NCBI RefSeq assembly: GCF_900104685.1
Contig: NZ_LT629755.1
Span: forward strand, 2,604,001 to 2,668,000
From: Agromyces flavus
Lineage (GTDB): Bacteria > Actinomycetota > Actinomycetes > Actinomycetales > Microbacteriaceae
Direction of reading: 5' to 3'
DNA: 64,000 nt
Position 1 is the stretch's first letter; each line of letters opens with the position of its first letter. Both the position numbers and the translations under genes were made by a program. Shown in pieces: positions 44,954-55,352 of this stretch. The notes beneath the pieces were generated by a model, which saw nothing but the letters and a program-made list of their open reading frames with translations, did not search any database and had not been told where the DNA came from.

Positions 44954-45373
44954 CTACGACGTCACCGGCTGCCGGTTGACGGTCGCGGCGCGTTCGACGC
45001 CGAGGCCCACCCCGAGCTGGACGAGCGCGCTGGCGAGGTGCAGGAAGTGGTCGGCCGTGTTGAGCGCCAGGATGTTCGCCGCGGTCCCGGCGAGGAAGAA
45101 CCCGACGATTCCGAGCAGCAGGTACGCCGCGCCGACCACCGTATTGGTGATCTTCGCCGCACGGGCGCTGACCAGCCCGGCGATGAGCAGCGCGCCGCCG
45201 ATCAGCAGATGGGCGACGTTGTGCAGCGGGTTCACGGCGAAGACGCCGAGCAGCAGCCCACCTTCGGTCGCGATGAAGCCGACGCCGCCGGTGACGGCGA
45301 AGCCGAGCAGGCCGACGAGCAGGTAGACCGCACCGAATACCGTGGCGACGATGCGATTCGGGGAGTTGCGCAT
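44954..45373 (-). CDS. DUF4383 membrane protein
   Basis: This 139-residue protein has four membrane segments and the DUF4383 blocks VFGAVYLLVGLLGF, NPLHNVAHLLIGGALL and NTADHFLHL. The paired polar histidines sit within membrane segments. ATG at 45373 follows AAGGAGGAA. It is divergent from the sigma-factor gene, and a SigK-like promoter candidate lies upstream (45416-45443). Function not established. Confidence 0.82.
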   Translation of the reverse strand: MRNSPNRIVATVFGAVYLLVGLLGFAVTGGVGFIATEGGLLLGVFAVNPLHNVAHLLIGGALLIAGLVSARAAKITNTVVGAAYLLLGIVGFFLAGTAANILALNTADHFLHLASALVQLGVGLGVERAATVNRQPVTS

Positions 45374-45415
45374 GATTCCTCCTTGGAACAGGCAGCGGAT
45401 GCCGCTTCACACGGT

Positions 45416-45443
45416 CGTTCGGAGAGGGCAGCGCCACGGATTG
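45416..45443 (-). promoter_or_regulatory. Weak SigK-like promoter candidate for the DUF4383 operon
   Basis: On the minus strand, CAATCC (45438-45443) is followed after 16 bases by CGAACG (45416-45421). The known SigK pattern is CCATCC...CGAATA, so only the -35 part is good. A mirrored plus-strand pair (CAATCG 45457-45462, CGAACC 45479-45484) could serve sigK. Confidence 0.35.
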
Positions 45444-45632
45444 GAACTGCTCGGACCAATCGGCTCCGCGGTCGGCTCCGAACCACCAGCAGCCAGGAAT
45501 CGAGGAACCCATGCTCGCTGTCGCACTGATCGGGCTCGCCGGCGGACCGATCACGTTCACCTTCCGATGACCGGTGTGCTGGCGCCATCCGTCTCGTCCC
45601 CTCTGGGGCGTCCGGCATCGAGCCGCTCTGGC

Positions 45633-46223
45633 ATGCTGGATGCCGTGGACGACGCCGAGGTGCACCCGGGGGTGCACATCGCGCCCCTCGGTGAGCTGCT
45701 CGTCGCGACCGCCGGGGGCGACCGCGACGCCTTCAGCCGCTTCTACGACCACACGGCCGCCCGCGTTCACGGACTCGTACGTCGAGTGCTCGTCGATCCC
45801 GCCCAGGCCGAGGAGGTGACACAGGACGTGTTCCTCGAGGTTTGGCAGACGGCCGCGCGATTCGACCCCGCGCGCGGTACCGCCGTCTCGTGGGTTCTGA
45901 CGCTTGCCCATCGTCGCGCCGTCGACCGGGTGCGTTCGTCCCAGGCATCGCGCGAACGCGACCTGAGGATCGGCATTCGCGATGTCGCGGTGCCGGTCGA
46001 CGACGTGGCCGAGGCGGCCGAGATCGCGATCGAGCACGACCGCGCGAGCGAGGCGTTCGCCCGGCTCAGCGACGCCCAGCGGGAGTGCCTCGCCCTGGCC
46101 TACTACGGCGGGTGCACCCAGTCGGAGATCGCCGAACGCCTGGGGATCCCGCTCGGCACGGTCAAGACCCGGCTGCGCGATGGCATGATCCGATTGCGCG
46201 AACTGCTGGGGGTGACCACGTGA
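45633..46223 (+). CDS. sigK: ECF RNA polymerase sigma factor SigK-type
   Basis: This 196-residue sigma factor has region 2 (DRDAFSRFYDHTAARVHGLVRRVL reduced to 32-55, EEVTQDVFLEVWQTA) and region 4 (LSDAQRECLALAYYGGCTQSEIAERL at positions 145-170, then GTVKTRLRDG). The text and the partner gene fit SigK of the ECF19 group. ATG at 45633 is chosen as nearest to the conserved region; ATG at 45567 is an alternative. Its stop overlaps the anti-sigma factor GTG, so the two are made together. It would be held inactive by RskA. Confidence 0.88.
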   Translation: MLDAVDDAEVHPGVHIAPLGELLVATAGGDRDAFSRFYDHTAARVHGLVRRVLVDPAQAEEVTQDVFLEVWQTAARFDPARGTAVSWVLTLAHRRAVDRVRSSQASRERDLRIGIRDVAVPVDDVAEAAEIAIEHDRASEAFARLSDAQRECLALAYYGGCTQSEIAERLGIPLGTVKTRLRDGMIRLRELLGVTT

Positions 46224-47047
46224 ACGGCACCGACGACCTGGCTGATCGAACGCCCTCGCCCGAGGAACTCCGCGCGCTCGCGCCGGCCTACGCGCTGGGA
46301 GCGCTCGACGAGGCCGATCGCGTCCGCTTCGAGGAGGCGCTCGCGGTCTCTCCCGAGCTGCAGCGCGACGTCGAGGCCTTCCGCGTCACGGCCTCGACGC
46401 TCGGCGACTCGCTGCCCCCGGTGGCGCCGCCGCCGAACCTCAAGGGCGAGCTCTTCGCTCGGCTCGACACGGTGGAGCAGGAGCGTGGGCGGGATGGCGC
46501 GGCATCCGCCCCCGGCACGTCGGGAGCCCCGGCCCCGGAACCCACCTCGCGCTCGGAACGCGACTCGCACCCGATCGCCGACCTCGACGCCCGGCGCAGG
46601 CGCCGCCGTCTGGTCACCGTGCTGTCGGCGGCAGCCGCGCTCGTGCTCCTCGCCGTCGGGGTCGTGGTCGGAGTGAACTGGCAAGGCCCGAACGGCTGGG
46701 GCGCACAGCGTGAGTTGGCCGCCCTCACCGAGGCCCCCGACGCCGAGCGGGCCACCGTGCGGGCCACAGGCGGCGGCGAAGTCACGCTCATCTGGTCTGT
46801 CGAGCAGGAACGCAGCGCTCTCGTCGCGGAGGGCCTGCCCGACGTGGGAGCCGAGTCCAGTTACCAGCTCTGGTACATCGATGAGAGTGGGGCCGCCTCG
46901 GCAGGGACCTTCGACATGCGCGGCGACGAGTCCTGGCGTCTTCTCGAGGGCGAGTTGCCGCCGGGCGCTGCGGTCGGCATCACCGTCGAACCGGCCGGCG
47001 GTTCGACGCAACCGACCACCGAACCCATTGCGGTCATCCCGACGTGA
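46220..47047 (+). CDS. rskA: Anti-sigma-K factor RskA
   Basis: This 275-residue protein has a cytoplasmic zinc-free anti-sigma domain (about 10-90: APAYALGALDEADRVRFEEAL, here positions 20-40), one membrane segment (about 133-154) and an extracellular RskA_C domain (VEQERSALVAEGLPDV, YQLWYIDESGAASAG, GITVEPAGGS). The GTG start overlaps the sigK stop. Known RskA proteins release SigK after stepwise proteolysis when the outer domain senses redox or envelope change. Confidence 0.9.
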   Translation: MNGTDDLADRTPSPEELRALAPAYALGALDEADRVRFEEALAVSPELQRDVEAFRVTASTLGDSLPPVAPPPNLKGELFARLDTVEQERGRDGAASAPGTSGAPAPEPTSRSERDSHPIADLDARRRRRRLVTVLSAAAALVLLAVGVVVGVNWQGPNGWGAQRELAALTEAPDAERATVRATGGGEVTLIWSVEQERSALVAEGLPDVGAESSYQLWYIDESGAASAGTFDMRGDESWRLLEGELPPGAAVGITVEPAGGSTQPTTEPIAVIPT

Positions 47048-47065
47048 CCGAGCGGCGATCGCGAC

Positions 47066-47094
47066 CAATCCGGTCGGGCATCGCGTGCCGAATA
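47066..47094 (+). promoter_or_regulatory. Candidate SigK-dependent promoter
   Basis: CAATCC (47066-47071) and CGAATA (47089-47094) are spaced by 17 bases. This matches the published SigK pattern (CCATCC, about 17, CGAATA) at 11 of 12 bases. It lies 49 bp before the small secreted protein gene and next to sigK-rskA itself. Confidence 0.6.
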
Positions 47095-47142
47095 CTTTGC
47101 AGTAGGCGGCGACGACGCCGCCTCGGAGGATCGGAGGAACCC

Positions 47143-47433
47143 ATGCATGTCCGCTCTCTCGCCATCGCCGGGGCCCTGGCTCTGACGGCCACGTTCGCCA
47201 CCGCCGCGCCCGCGATGGCTGCGCCCACGGCCGCCCCGGACGGCACGAACTGCTGGGGCGTGGTCTCGTCGCAGGCTGCCCGCTCGGACGGCGGTCTCGG
47301 TGCGCACAGCAGTGCGCAGGAGGAGCCGCGGCTCGGACTCGGCAACGTCGCCCGCTTGTTCGGCGTCGACGGCCTCGGCGGGCTCGGATCGCTGCTCGCC
47401 TCGATCGACGGCAACGACGCGACGCACTGCTGA
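47143..47433 (+). CDS. Small secreted protein, likely SigK-controlled
   Basis: This 96-residue protein has a clear signal peptide (about 1-26, ending AMAA) and a mature part of about 70 residues with two cysteines (in TNCWGV and at the last residue) that could form a disulphide. No family recognised. ATG at 47143 follows a GGAGGAA site. A SigK-like promoter directly upstream suggests it is a target of the neighbouring sigma factor. Confidence 0.65.
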   Translation: MHVRSLAIAGALALTATFATAAPAMAAPTAAPDGTNCWGVVSSQAARSDGGLGAHSSAQEEPRLGLGNVARLFGVDGLGGLGSLLASIDGNDATHC

Positions 47434-47442
47434 CCGTTCGCA

Positions 47443-47477
47443 GCGACAGGGCACGCTCGATGGGCGTGCCCTGTCGC
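47443..47477. terminator. Bidirectional terminator
   Basis: Perfect 14-base arms (47443-47456 and 47464-47477) with a 7-base loop, between two convergent secreted-protein genes. Confidence 0.88.
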
Positions 47478-47505
47478 CGTTCAGCGCGCCGTCGCCGGCA
47501 TCCAC

Positions 47506-48006
47506 TCAATCCAGCTCGTCGCAGAGGTCTCTCGTGCGACCGGACGAGCCCACGATCGTGAAGACGTTCTCGGCGTCGACCTCGTGGGTCACTCGGCCGA
47601 CGTAGAGCGTGGTGGAAGGGCCGGCCGGCACATCCGTCGGGAACAGGATCAGCACGTTGTGTCCCGTGCTCCTGACGGTCCAGGATCCATCGGGATTGAG
47701 CGTGCTGCTGCTCACGGACCCGTTTCCCTTCAGTGAGACGGTCGCACCAGTGTCCACGTTGGTGAACGTGAGATCGGTGCCACGCCCGGCGGTGAGCGTC
47801 CGGACGAGGTTCCCATCGGAGTCGGTGAATTCCCTCGTGATCAACTTCCCGCCAGAAATGTCAACGCCCACTTCGAAGTCGCACGCCGTGCCGGCCGGAA
47901 AGACGGCGTCGAAATCGGCGGCGGACGCGGGGCCCGCTGCCGTCACCGAAAGAAGTCCCGCCGCGACCGCCGCCACTGCCCATTGACGTTGATGATGTCC
48001 TGCCAT
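47506..48006 (-). CDS. Hypothetical secreted protein
   Basis: This 166-residue protein has a signal peptide (about 1-30, ending ASAA) and a beta-rich mature part beginning DFDAVFPAGTACDFEVGVD. Two cysteines (in TACDF and DLCDEL) lie near the two ends and could pair. Similar small exported proteins of unknown role are common in actinobacteria. ATG at 48006 is chosen; a start 24 bases upstream or earlier would add a charged leader. Confidence 0.65.
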   Translation of the reverse strand: MAGHHQRQWAVAAVAAGLLSVTAAGPASAADFDAVFPAGTACDFEVGVDISGGKLITREFTDSDGNLVRTLTAGRGTDLTFTNVDTGATVSLKGNGSVSSSTLNPDGSWTVRSTGHNVLILFPTDVPAGPSTTLYVGRVTHEVDAENVFTIVGSSGRTRDLCDELD

Positions 48007-48207
48007 GATCGGCCTCCCCCCATGAGCGCGCGACTTCGGCTCCGAAGAAGGGTCGATCGCGGAAGTTGCGCCGACGTTCCGATTTGGGAGCAGGATGGCA
48101 GTCCGAGCACACCGCCGCAAGAGGCCGGATCATGGCATTGGAGGCTGAGTGCCGTCTCCGGCGGATAGAGGTGCAGTGCGGCGTCGACGGAGGAAAGGAG
48201 TTGCCGG

Positions 48208-49125
48208 ATGAAAGCGATCGTGGTGACCGATCAGGCCGCGGGGTTGGCCGGCATGACGTTGGTGGAGCGAGCCGCGCCTCAGGCGGCCATCAACGATGTC
48301 GTCGTCCAGGTCCATGCCTCGGGATTCGTCCCGACCGAGTTGACCTGGCCCTCGACCTGGACGGATCGCCTCGATCGTGACCGGACGCCATCGGTTCCAG
48401 GCCACGAGCTCGCCGGAATCGTCACCGCCATCGGTTACGGCACGACCGGACTCTCACTCGGGCAGCGGGTGTTCGGCCTCACGGACTGGTATCGCGACGG
48501 CACCCTCGCTGAGTACGTCGCCGTCGAGGCACGCAACCTCGCGCCCCTGCCGGGCGATGTCGACTTCACGGTGGGCGCGAGCCTCCCGGTCTCGGGGCTC
48601 ACCGCGTGGCAGGGCCTGTTCCAGCACGGCCGTCTGCAGGCGGGGCAGTCCGTCCTCGTGCACGGCGCGGCCGGCGCGGTCGGATCGATGGTGGCGCAGC
48701 TCGCACGAGAGACCGGCGCCTACGTCGTCGGCACCGGACGGGCCGCCGACCGCCAGACGGCACTCGACTTCGGCGCCCACGAGTTCGTCGACCTCGAGGA
48801 GGACACCCTCGAGGACGTCGGCGGAGTCGACCTCGTCTTCGACGTCATCGGCGGCGAGATACAGCGGCGCTCCGCCGGCCTCCTCCGGGAGGGAGGAACA
48901 TTGGTCACCATCGTCGGGCCACCGGAGACCCGGCCCGCCGAGGGCCTGGCCATCGACTTCGTCGTCGAGGCCGATCGGGCCCAGCTCGGTGAGATCGTCC
49001 AGCGTGTGCGGGACGGCCGATTGCGCACGAACATCGGCACCGTCGCAGCCCTCGACGATGCCGTCGCCACGCTCAACCCGACGGAGCGGCGGACCGGGAA
49101 GACCATCATCCGCGTTCACCGGTAG
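48208..49125 (+). CDS. Quinone-oxidoreductase-like NADPH-dependent MDR protein
   Basis: This 305-residue medium-chain reductase lacks zinc ligands and has the QOR pattern: PGHELAGIVTAIG, LPVSGLTAWQGLF and the nucleotide motif VLVHGAAGAVGSMVAQLA. It should reduce quinones or activated double bonds with NADPH. ATG at 48208 follows GGAAAGG. No operon partner is obvious; the next gene begins 148 bp on. Confidence 0.9.
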   Translation: MKAIVVTDQAAGLAGMTLVERAAPQAAINDVVVQVHASGFVPTELTWPSTWTDRLDRDRTPSVPGHELAGIVTAIGYGTTGLSLGQRVFGLTDWYRDGTLAEYVAVEARNLAPLPGDVDFTVGASLPVSGLTAWQGLFQHGRLQAGQSVLVHGAAGAVGSMVAQLARETGAYVVGTGRAADRQTALDFGAHEFVDLEEDTLEDVGGVDLVFDVIGGEIQRRSAGLLREGGTLVTIVGPPETRPAEGLAIDFVVEADRAQLGEIVQRVRDGRLRTNIGTVAALDDAVATLNPTERRTGKTIIRVHR

Positions 49126-49273
49126 ACATTACGCACCCCGAGTCACGTCGCTCGTTCCGTCCGACGACCACGGCCACGACTGCTGCGGCCCGGAGAAGTT
49201 CGGCTGGATGGACATCGTCGAGCAGAGGTTCGAAGATCGAGATCAGACGGTCGCACCTTGGAGGTGTCGCGCA

Positions 49274-49705
49274 ATGGAGTACGAACAGGTCCGGAATCTG
49301 CTCCTGCAACAGTGGAAATACACGGCAGGACCCAACGAGTCCAAGGCGTCAGAGCTCTACCATGACGACGTCGTGCTCGAGTTCCCGCAATCGGACGAGT
49401 GGTTCGAAGGCAAGCTCAATCAGCAGGGATGGCGCGAGCGCTATCCCGCGAAGCTCGATTTCCAGCCGCAAGAGATCAGAGGCTCCGGCGACCTCTGGAT
49501 TGCGGAAGGGCTACTCAGCTATGACGGCGGCGAACCGCTGCACTACGTCAAGATCATGCAGTTCCGCGGCGACAAGGTAGCGCGTGAAACGCTCTACTTC
49601 GCCGACCCCTTCCCGGCGCCGGAATGGCGCCGGCCCTGGGCGTCGAAGGGACCGCGACCCAAGCGGCACGATGACCTCCCCGAGCACGTGATCGGCGGGA
49701 ACTGA
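49274..49705 (+). CDS. SnoaL/NTF2-like fold protein
   Basis: This 143-residue protein has the cone-shaped SnoaL-like pattern: an N-terminal helix, then ASELYHDDVVLEFPQSDEWF, a WRERYP helix, and the last strands VKIMQFRGDKVARETLYFADPF. The FADPF ending and EFPQS are common in SnoaL_2 proteins near reductases. ATG at 49274 follows TTGGAGG. Enzyme or binding role unknown. Confidence 0.8.
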   Translation: MEYEQVRNLLLQQWKYTAGPNESKASELYHDDVVLEFPQSDEWFEGKLNQQGWRERYPAKLDFQPQEIRGSGDLWIAEGLLSYDGGEPLHYVKIMQFRGDKVARETLYFADPFPAPEWRRPWASKGPRPKRHDDLPEHVIGGN

Positions 49706-49894
49706 GCTGGTCTGCGGGGCCTGCTCCGCACTGATGCACGGGGTTGTTGCGTCCTCGGATTCAGGAGCTGGACGACGGCGAAGAAGCCGGCAGACGCCCG
49801 TCCGAGACGGCGTCGGCGTGCCGGATCATGCCACCGCCGCTGCGCGCCGGTCCAGGCCGGGCACAGAGCACACCGGTGAACCGAAAGGATTCGG
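49706..49894. other. Short intergenic region downstream of the tRNA-Met gene
   Basis: No gene, clear hairpin or repeat is seen between the SnoaL-like gene and the two minus-strand tRNA genes. Open frames running into the tRNA are artefacts. Confidence 0.5.
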
Positions 49895-49968
49895 TAGCGA
49901 GGGCGGGACTCGAACCCGCGACACCACGATTATGAGCCGTGTGCTCTAACCACCTGAGCTACCCCGCC
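49895..49968 (-). tRNA. tRNA-Met (CAT), elongator-type
   Basis: 74 bases fold as a cloverleaf. The acceptor GGCGGGG pairs with CCTCGCT (two G-U pairs), the D-arm is GCTC...GAGC, and the anticodon loop is CTCATAA with anticodon CAT (complement of 49932-49934). The T-arm is GCGGG/CCCGC. The 3' CCA is not fully encoded (ACCG). An Ile-decoding CAT tRNA is the alternative. Confidence 0.93.
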
Positions 49969-50000
49969 GCGAGGCTTCTCCGGCGTGCCGGAGGAACCAG

Positions 50001-50072
<72 letters not shown>

Positions 50073-50136
50073 AGTGTCGCCGCTCACGGCAACCACACGA
50101 GGATATCACCGCTGAGCGCGCGCATGAAATCGTGGG

Positions 50137-50667
50137 TCAGATGCCGGATCCGACGCCAGACGACGCCGCCGCGGCGCCGATCATCACCACGATGAACAGG
50201 ATGTAGGCGCCGATCCCGAGCACCCACAGGGCCGTGATCACGTACCCCGAGATGAGTCCCGTCAAAGCCGCCCAGTCGCCCTGCTCGCCGCTCGCGCGCA
50301 GCTGCCGCCGGGCGATGTGGCCGGTGACGATCGCGGCGATCGAGCTGAGCAGGCCGAAGAACAGGCTGCCGAGTCCGAGCCCGAAGCTCACCCACGCGAG
50401 GATGTTCTGCCGCGGCGCGGCGGGAGCGCTCCAAGCGCCCGGACCCACCGGCACAACCGGTGACGCCGCGTACGGGTCGGCCGCCCCGTAGGCATTCGCC
50501 GACCAGGCGCCGGGCGCGGGCAGGACGGCGGTCGCCGGAGGCGCCGGAGGGGCGGGCGGAACCGGCGGGAACGGTGCAGTGGCGGTGACGGGGGCGGGCG
50601 GGGGTACGGGGGCGGCGTCGTTCACGGGGCTCCAGGGGACCGGGTGCGGGGAAGGGTCGAGCGTCAT
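50137..50667 (-). CDS. DUF4190 membrane protein with proline-rich N-terminus
   Basis: This 176-residue protein has a Pro/Ala-rich disordered cytoplasmic half (about 1-85) and a C-terminal DUF4190 unit (NILAWVSFGLGLGSLFFGLLSSIAAIVTGHIARRQL at about 88-123, then GLISGYVITALWVL) with two to three membrane segments. ATG at 50667 follows GAAGGG. Function unknown. Confidence 0.8.
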   Translation of the reverse strand: MTLDPSPHPVPWSPVNDAAPVPPPAPVTATAPFPPVPPAPPAPPATAVLPAPGAWSANAYGAADPYAASPVVPVGPGAWSAPAAPRQNILAWVSFGLGLGSLFFGLLSSIAAIVTGHIARRQLRASGEQGDWAALTGLISGYVITALWVLGIGAYILFIVVMIGAAAASSGVGSGI

Positions 50668-50701
50668 GCTATCGGGCGCGGATGTCGCGTGGGAGGCGCG
50701 C

Positions 50702-52558
50702 TCACCAGACCGGCGCGTCGACACCCGGCAGACGCCAGGCGACGAAGGCGGCGCCATCCGTGCTCAGTGACACGACAGCGTCGGATGCCGCGAGCCGGCC
50801 GCCGCCGTAGACGCGTGTCGCGACATCCGCATCGGGCAGTGCCGCCGCATCGAACGAGACCGTCGTCGCCGCACGCGCGGCGAAGACGAGCACGCGCTCG
50901 GACGCGGACTCGCGTACGAACGCGACCGCGTCGTCCGCGACCGCGAGCCACCGGATGCCGCCCGTCGCGAGCACGGGGTGCGACCGACGCAGCGCCACGA
51001 GCAAACGGTAGGCGTCGAGCACGGGCGCGACCGCGGCATCCGCCTCGCTGTCCCACGGCATGGGCGTGCGCGACGCCTCGCCGTCGACGCCGGTGAGCCC
51101 GAACTCGTCGCCGGCCCAGATCACGGGGATGCCGGGCAGGGACACCGCGAGTCCGAACGCGACCTCGGCGGCGCCGGGCCGGGCGTTCGTCGCGAAGCGC
51201 GGGGTGTCGTGCGTGTCGAGCGCGTTCATCGTGGCCAGGCGCGTGCGCCACGGGAAACCGGCGGTGAAGCGGGTGTGCGCCGCGTGGAACTCGGGCCCGG
51301 AGTACGAGGGCACGCGCCCCAGCGCAAAGCCGATGCCGCCGCCGGCCGGGCTGCCCGGCTCCTGCAGCCAGCTCCACACCGGGCGCGTGAACGGCGTGTA
51401 GGTCATCGCGCCGTGCCACGCGTCGCCCTGGAAGTCGCCCGCCGCGTCGTTCGTCGACTCCCCCAGCAGGATGGTGTCGGGGTTCACGTCGAGCATCGTG
51501 CGGCGGATCGTCTGCCGCACCTCGGCGTTGAGGTCCTCGCCGCCGAGACGCCCGGTCATGTTCGCGACGTCGATGCGCCACCCGTCGAGGTGGAACGGCG
51601 CCTGCAGGTAGCGCGCGACGACCGAGTCGGGTCCTTCGATGAAGCGGCGGCGGAGCTCGAGCGAGCGCCAGTTGAACTTCGGCAGGCTCGGCACGCCGAG
51701 CCATGACTCGTAGCCGTGGCCGCGCTCGAGCCCGGGCTCGTGGAAGAAGTAGAAGTCGCGCTCGGGTGCGGCCGGGTCGGCGGATGCCGCACGGAACCAG
51801 TCGTGCGCGTGCCCCGAGTGGTTCGACGTCAGGTCGCCGATGACACGGATGCCGCGGGCGTGCGCCGCCTCGACGAGCCGCACGAGCGCGCGGTCGCCGC
51901 CGAGCAGGTCGTCGACCGCGTCGAAGTTCGCGGCGTCGTAGCGGTGGTTCGACCGGCCCGCGAACACGGGCGTGAGGTAGAGGAGGTCGACGCCGAGGTC
52001 GACGAGGTGATCGAGCCGCTCGCGCACGCCGTCGAGGTCGCCGCCGTACACCTGGTGCGAACGGCCGGGCGGAAGCGGGTCGACCGGGTCGTTCCATCCG
52101 GCCGGGATGGCCCACTCGGGCAGCTCGCGCTCATCGGCCCGCGTCGACCGGGCGAACCGGTCGGGGAACACCTGGTACATCACGCTCGACGCCGCCCACG
52201 CGGGCGCCGGATCGTGGGCGACGAGCCGGAAGTCGTCGTCGTCGCGCGGCTCGATCTGCGACAGGCCGAGCTGGCTCAGCCAGTGCTGCCGCCCGTCGGT
52301 GCCGACGAGCAGCCAGCGGTAGTGATGCACGGGGTTCTCGACCTCGACCGGCGCCTCCCACCACACCCAGCCGTCGGCCTCGCCGAGCAGGGTCGCGCGG
52401 CTGAAGTGCGGCTCGCGGTTCGGGTTCGAGCGCGTGCCGACCCATTCGAGGCATCCGAACGCAGCCGGCACCCGAAGGCGCACGCGTACGGTGTCGCCGA
52501 GCGCGGGCGCCGGATCGGAGACGTGCAGCGGCGAGCCGTCGTGATGGGGAGCGAGCAT
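50702..52558 (-). CDS. GH13 alpha-amylase-family glycosidase (cyclomaltodextrinase/neopullulanase-like)
   Basis: This 618-residue enzyme has an N-terminal beta-sandwich (about 1-115, CBM34-like), then the barrel with the GH13 regions DLTSNHSGHAH, GWRIDVANM (nucleophile Asp), ILLGESTND (acid/base Glu) and ALDTHDT (transition-state Asp), and a C-terminal beta-domain. No signal peptide is seen, so it acts in the cytoplasm on imported maltodextrins. It follows malG after a hairpin. ATG at 52558 is preferred; ATG at 52576 is possible. Confidence 0.92.
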   Translation of the reverse strand: MLAPHHDGSPLHVSDPAPALGDTVRVRLRVPAAFGCLEWVGTRSNPNREPHFSRATLLGEADGWVWWEAPVEVENPVHHYRWLLVGTDGRQHWLSQLGLSQIEPRDDDDFRLVAHDPAPAWAASSVMYQVFPDRFARSTRADERELPEWAIPAGWNDPVDPLPPGRSHQVYGGDLDGVRERLDHLVDLGVDLLYLTPVFAGRSNHRYDAANFDAVDDLLGGDRALVRLVEAAHARGIRVIGDLTSNHSGHAHDWFRAASADPAAPERDFYFFHEPGLERGHGYESWLGVPSLPKFNWRSLELRRRFIEGPDSVVARYLQAPFHLDGWRIDVANMTGRLGGEDLNAEVRQTIRRTMLDVNPDTILLGESTNDAAGDFQGDAWHGAMTYTPFTRPVWSWLQEPGSPAGGGIGFALGRVPSYSGPEFHAAHTRFTAGFPWRTRLATMNALDTHDTPRFATNARPGAAEVAFGLAVSLPGIPVIWAGDEFGLTGVDGEASRTPMPWDSEADAAVAPVLDAYRLLVALRRSHPVLATGGIRWLAVADDAVAFVRESASERVLVFAARAATTVSFDAAALPDADVATRVYGGGRLAASDAVVSLSTDGAAFVAWRLPGVDAPVW

Positions 52559-52577
52559 GGTGCGGGGGCCTTCCATG

Positions 52578-52617
52578 ACGGATGCCGCGACGCGGGGCCT
52601 CCGCGCGCGGCATCCGT
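52578..52617 (-). terminator. Hairpin between malG and the GH13 gene
   Basis: Perfect 12-base arms (52578-52589 and 52606-52617) with a 16-base loop, just after the malG stop. It may end or attenuate the mal transcript before the amylase-family gene. Confidence 0.65.
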
Positions 52618-52634
52618 TTCGTGCTGATCTGGGG

Positions 52635-53614
52635 TTACTTCACCGCGCCCGCGGAGAGGCCGCCGACGATGTACTTCTGCAGGTAAAGGAACAGGAGCAC
52701 GACCGGGAGCGCCGCGATCACTGCGCCCGCCGAGAACGCCGCCCAGTCCGCGTAGCGCGGGTTGGAGACGAGCTTCGTCAGGCCGACCGCGAGCGTCTGG
52801 CTGTCGGTGTCGATGAGGATGGCGGACGCCACGACGTACTCGTTCACCGTGAAGATGAACGAGAGCAGGGCGACCACCGCGAGGATCGGTGCGACCAGGC
52901 GCAGGATGATCGTGAAGAAGATGCGGGCGTGGCCCGCGCCGTCGATCTTCGCGGCCTCGTCGATCGACGTCGGGATGGTGTTGAAGTACCCGTACATGAG
53001 GTACGTGTTCACGCCGAGCGCGCCGCCGAGGTAGACCATGATCAGGCCGATGTGCGTGCTCAACCCGATCGCCGGGAACCAGTCGGTGATCTGCGTGACC
53101 ACGAGGAAGATCGCGACGACGGCGAGCATCTGCGGGAACATCTGCACCACGACGATCGTGATGAGTCCGAACCGCCGCCCTGTGAACCGCATGCGGGAGA
53201 ACGAGTACGCCGCGAGCGACCCGAGGAACACGGTCAGGAGCGCGGTGACCCCCGCGATGATCAGCGTGTTCCCGAACCAGGTCGTGAACGGCACGTCGGG
53301 ATTGGTCAGGATCCGGGCGTACGCGTCGAAGCCGATCTTCGAGAACAGCGCATTCGAGCCCGTCAGCGTGCCGTTCGGGTTGAGCGACGACGACACGACG
53401 AACACGATCGGGAAGAGCGCGAACACGACGACGACGAGGCCGACGAGGTGGCGCCATCCGGTGGCCTTGAACCAGCGCCCGAACGAGAACGGACGCTTCG
53501 GCGCGGCCGGACGGCCGTGGTCGACGGGCTCGGCGCCCTTCGGACCGGGGACGATCAGGGTCTCACCTGCGAGCAGCCCGGTCTGCGTGCCGGGAACCGC
53601 CTCCTGCTCAGCCA

Positions 53615-53615
<1 letters not shown>
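52635..53615 (-). CDS. malG: Maltose/maltodextrin ABC transporter permease MalG-like
   Basis: This 326-residue permease has a hydrophilic N-terminal arm of about 50 residues, six membrane segments and the coupling loop SIDEAAKIDGAGHARIFFTIILR (core at about 215-237). ATG at 53615 shares a base with the malF stop (TGATG), so translation is coupled. The VGGLSAGAVK end is typical of MalG. Confidence 0.92.
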
Positions 53616-55237
<1,622 letters not shown>

Positions 55238-55303
55238 TCGCTTGCTCTTCTCGTGAACGCTGTCAGGAGCGCGCACCCGGACGGTGGCCCGTGGTACGCG
55301 AGT

Positions 55304-55341
55304 GCTCCGGGCCGGATGCGTCGCGGCATCCGGCCCGGAGC
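55304..55341 (-). terminator. Strong hairpin between malE and malF
   Basis: A perfect 16-base stem (55304-55319 with 55326-55341) with a 6-base loop begins 11 bases after the malE stop. It has no T-run. It probably attenuates transcription or protects the malE mRNA 3' end, giving more binding protein than permease. Confidence 0.8.
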
Positions 55342-55352
55342 CTCAGGCGCTA

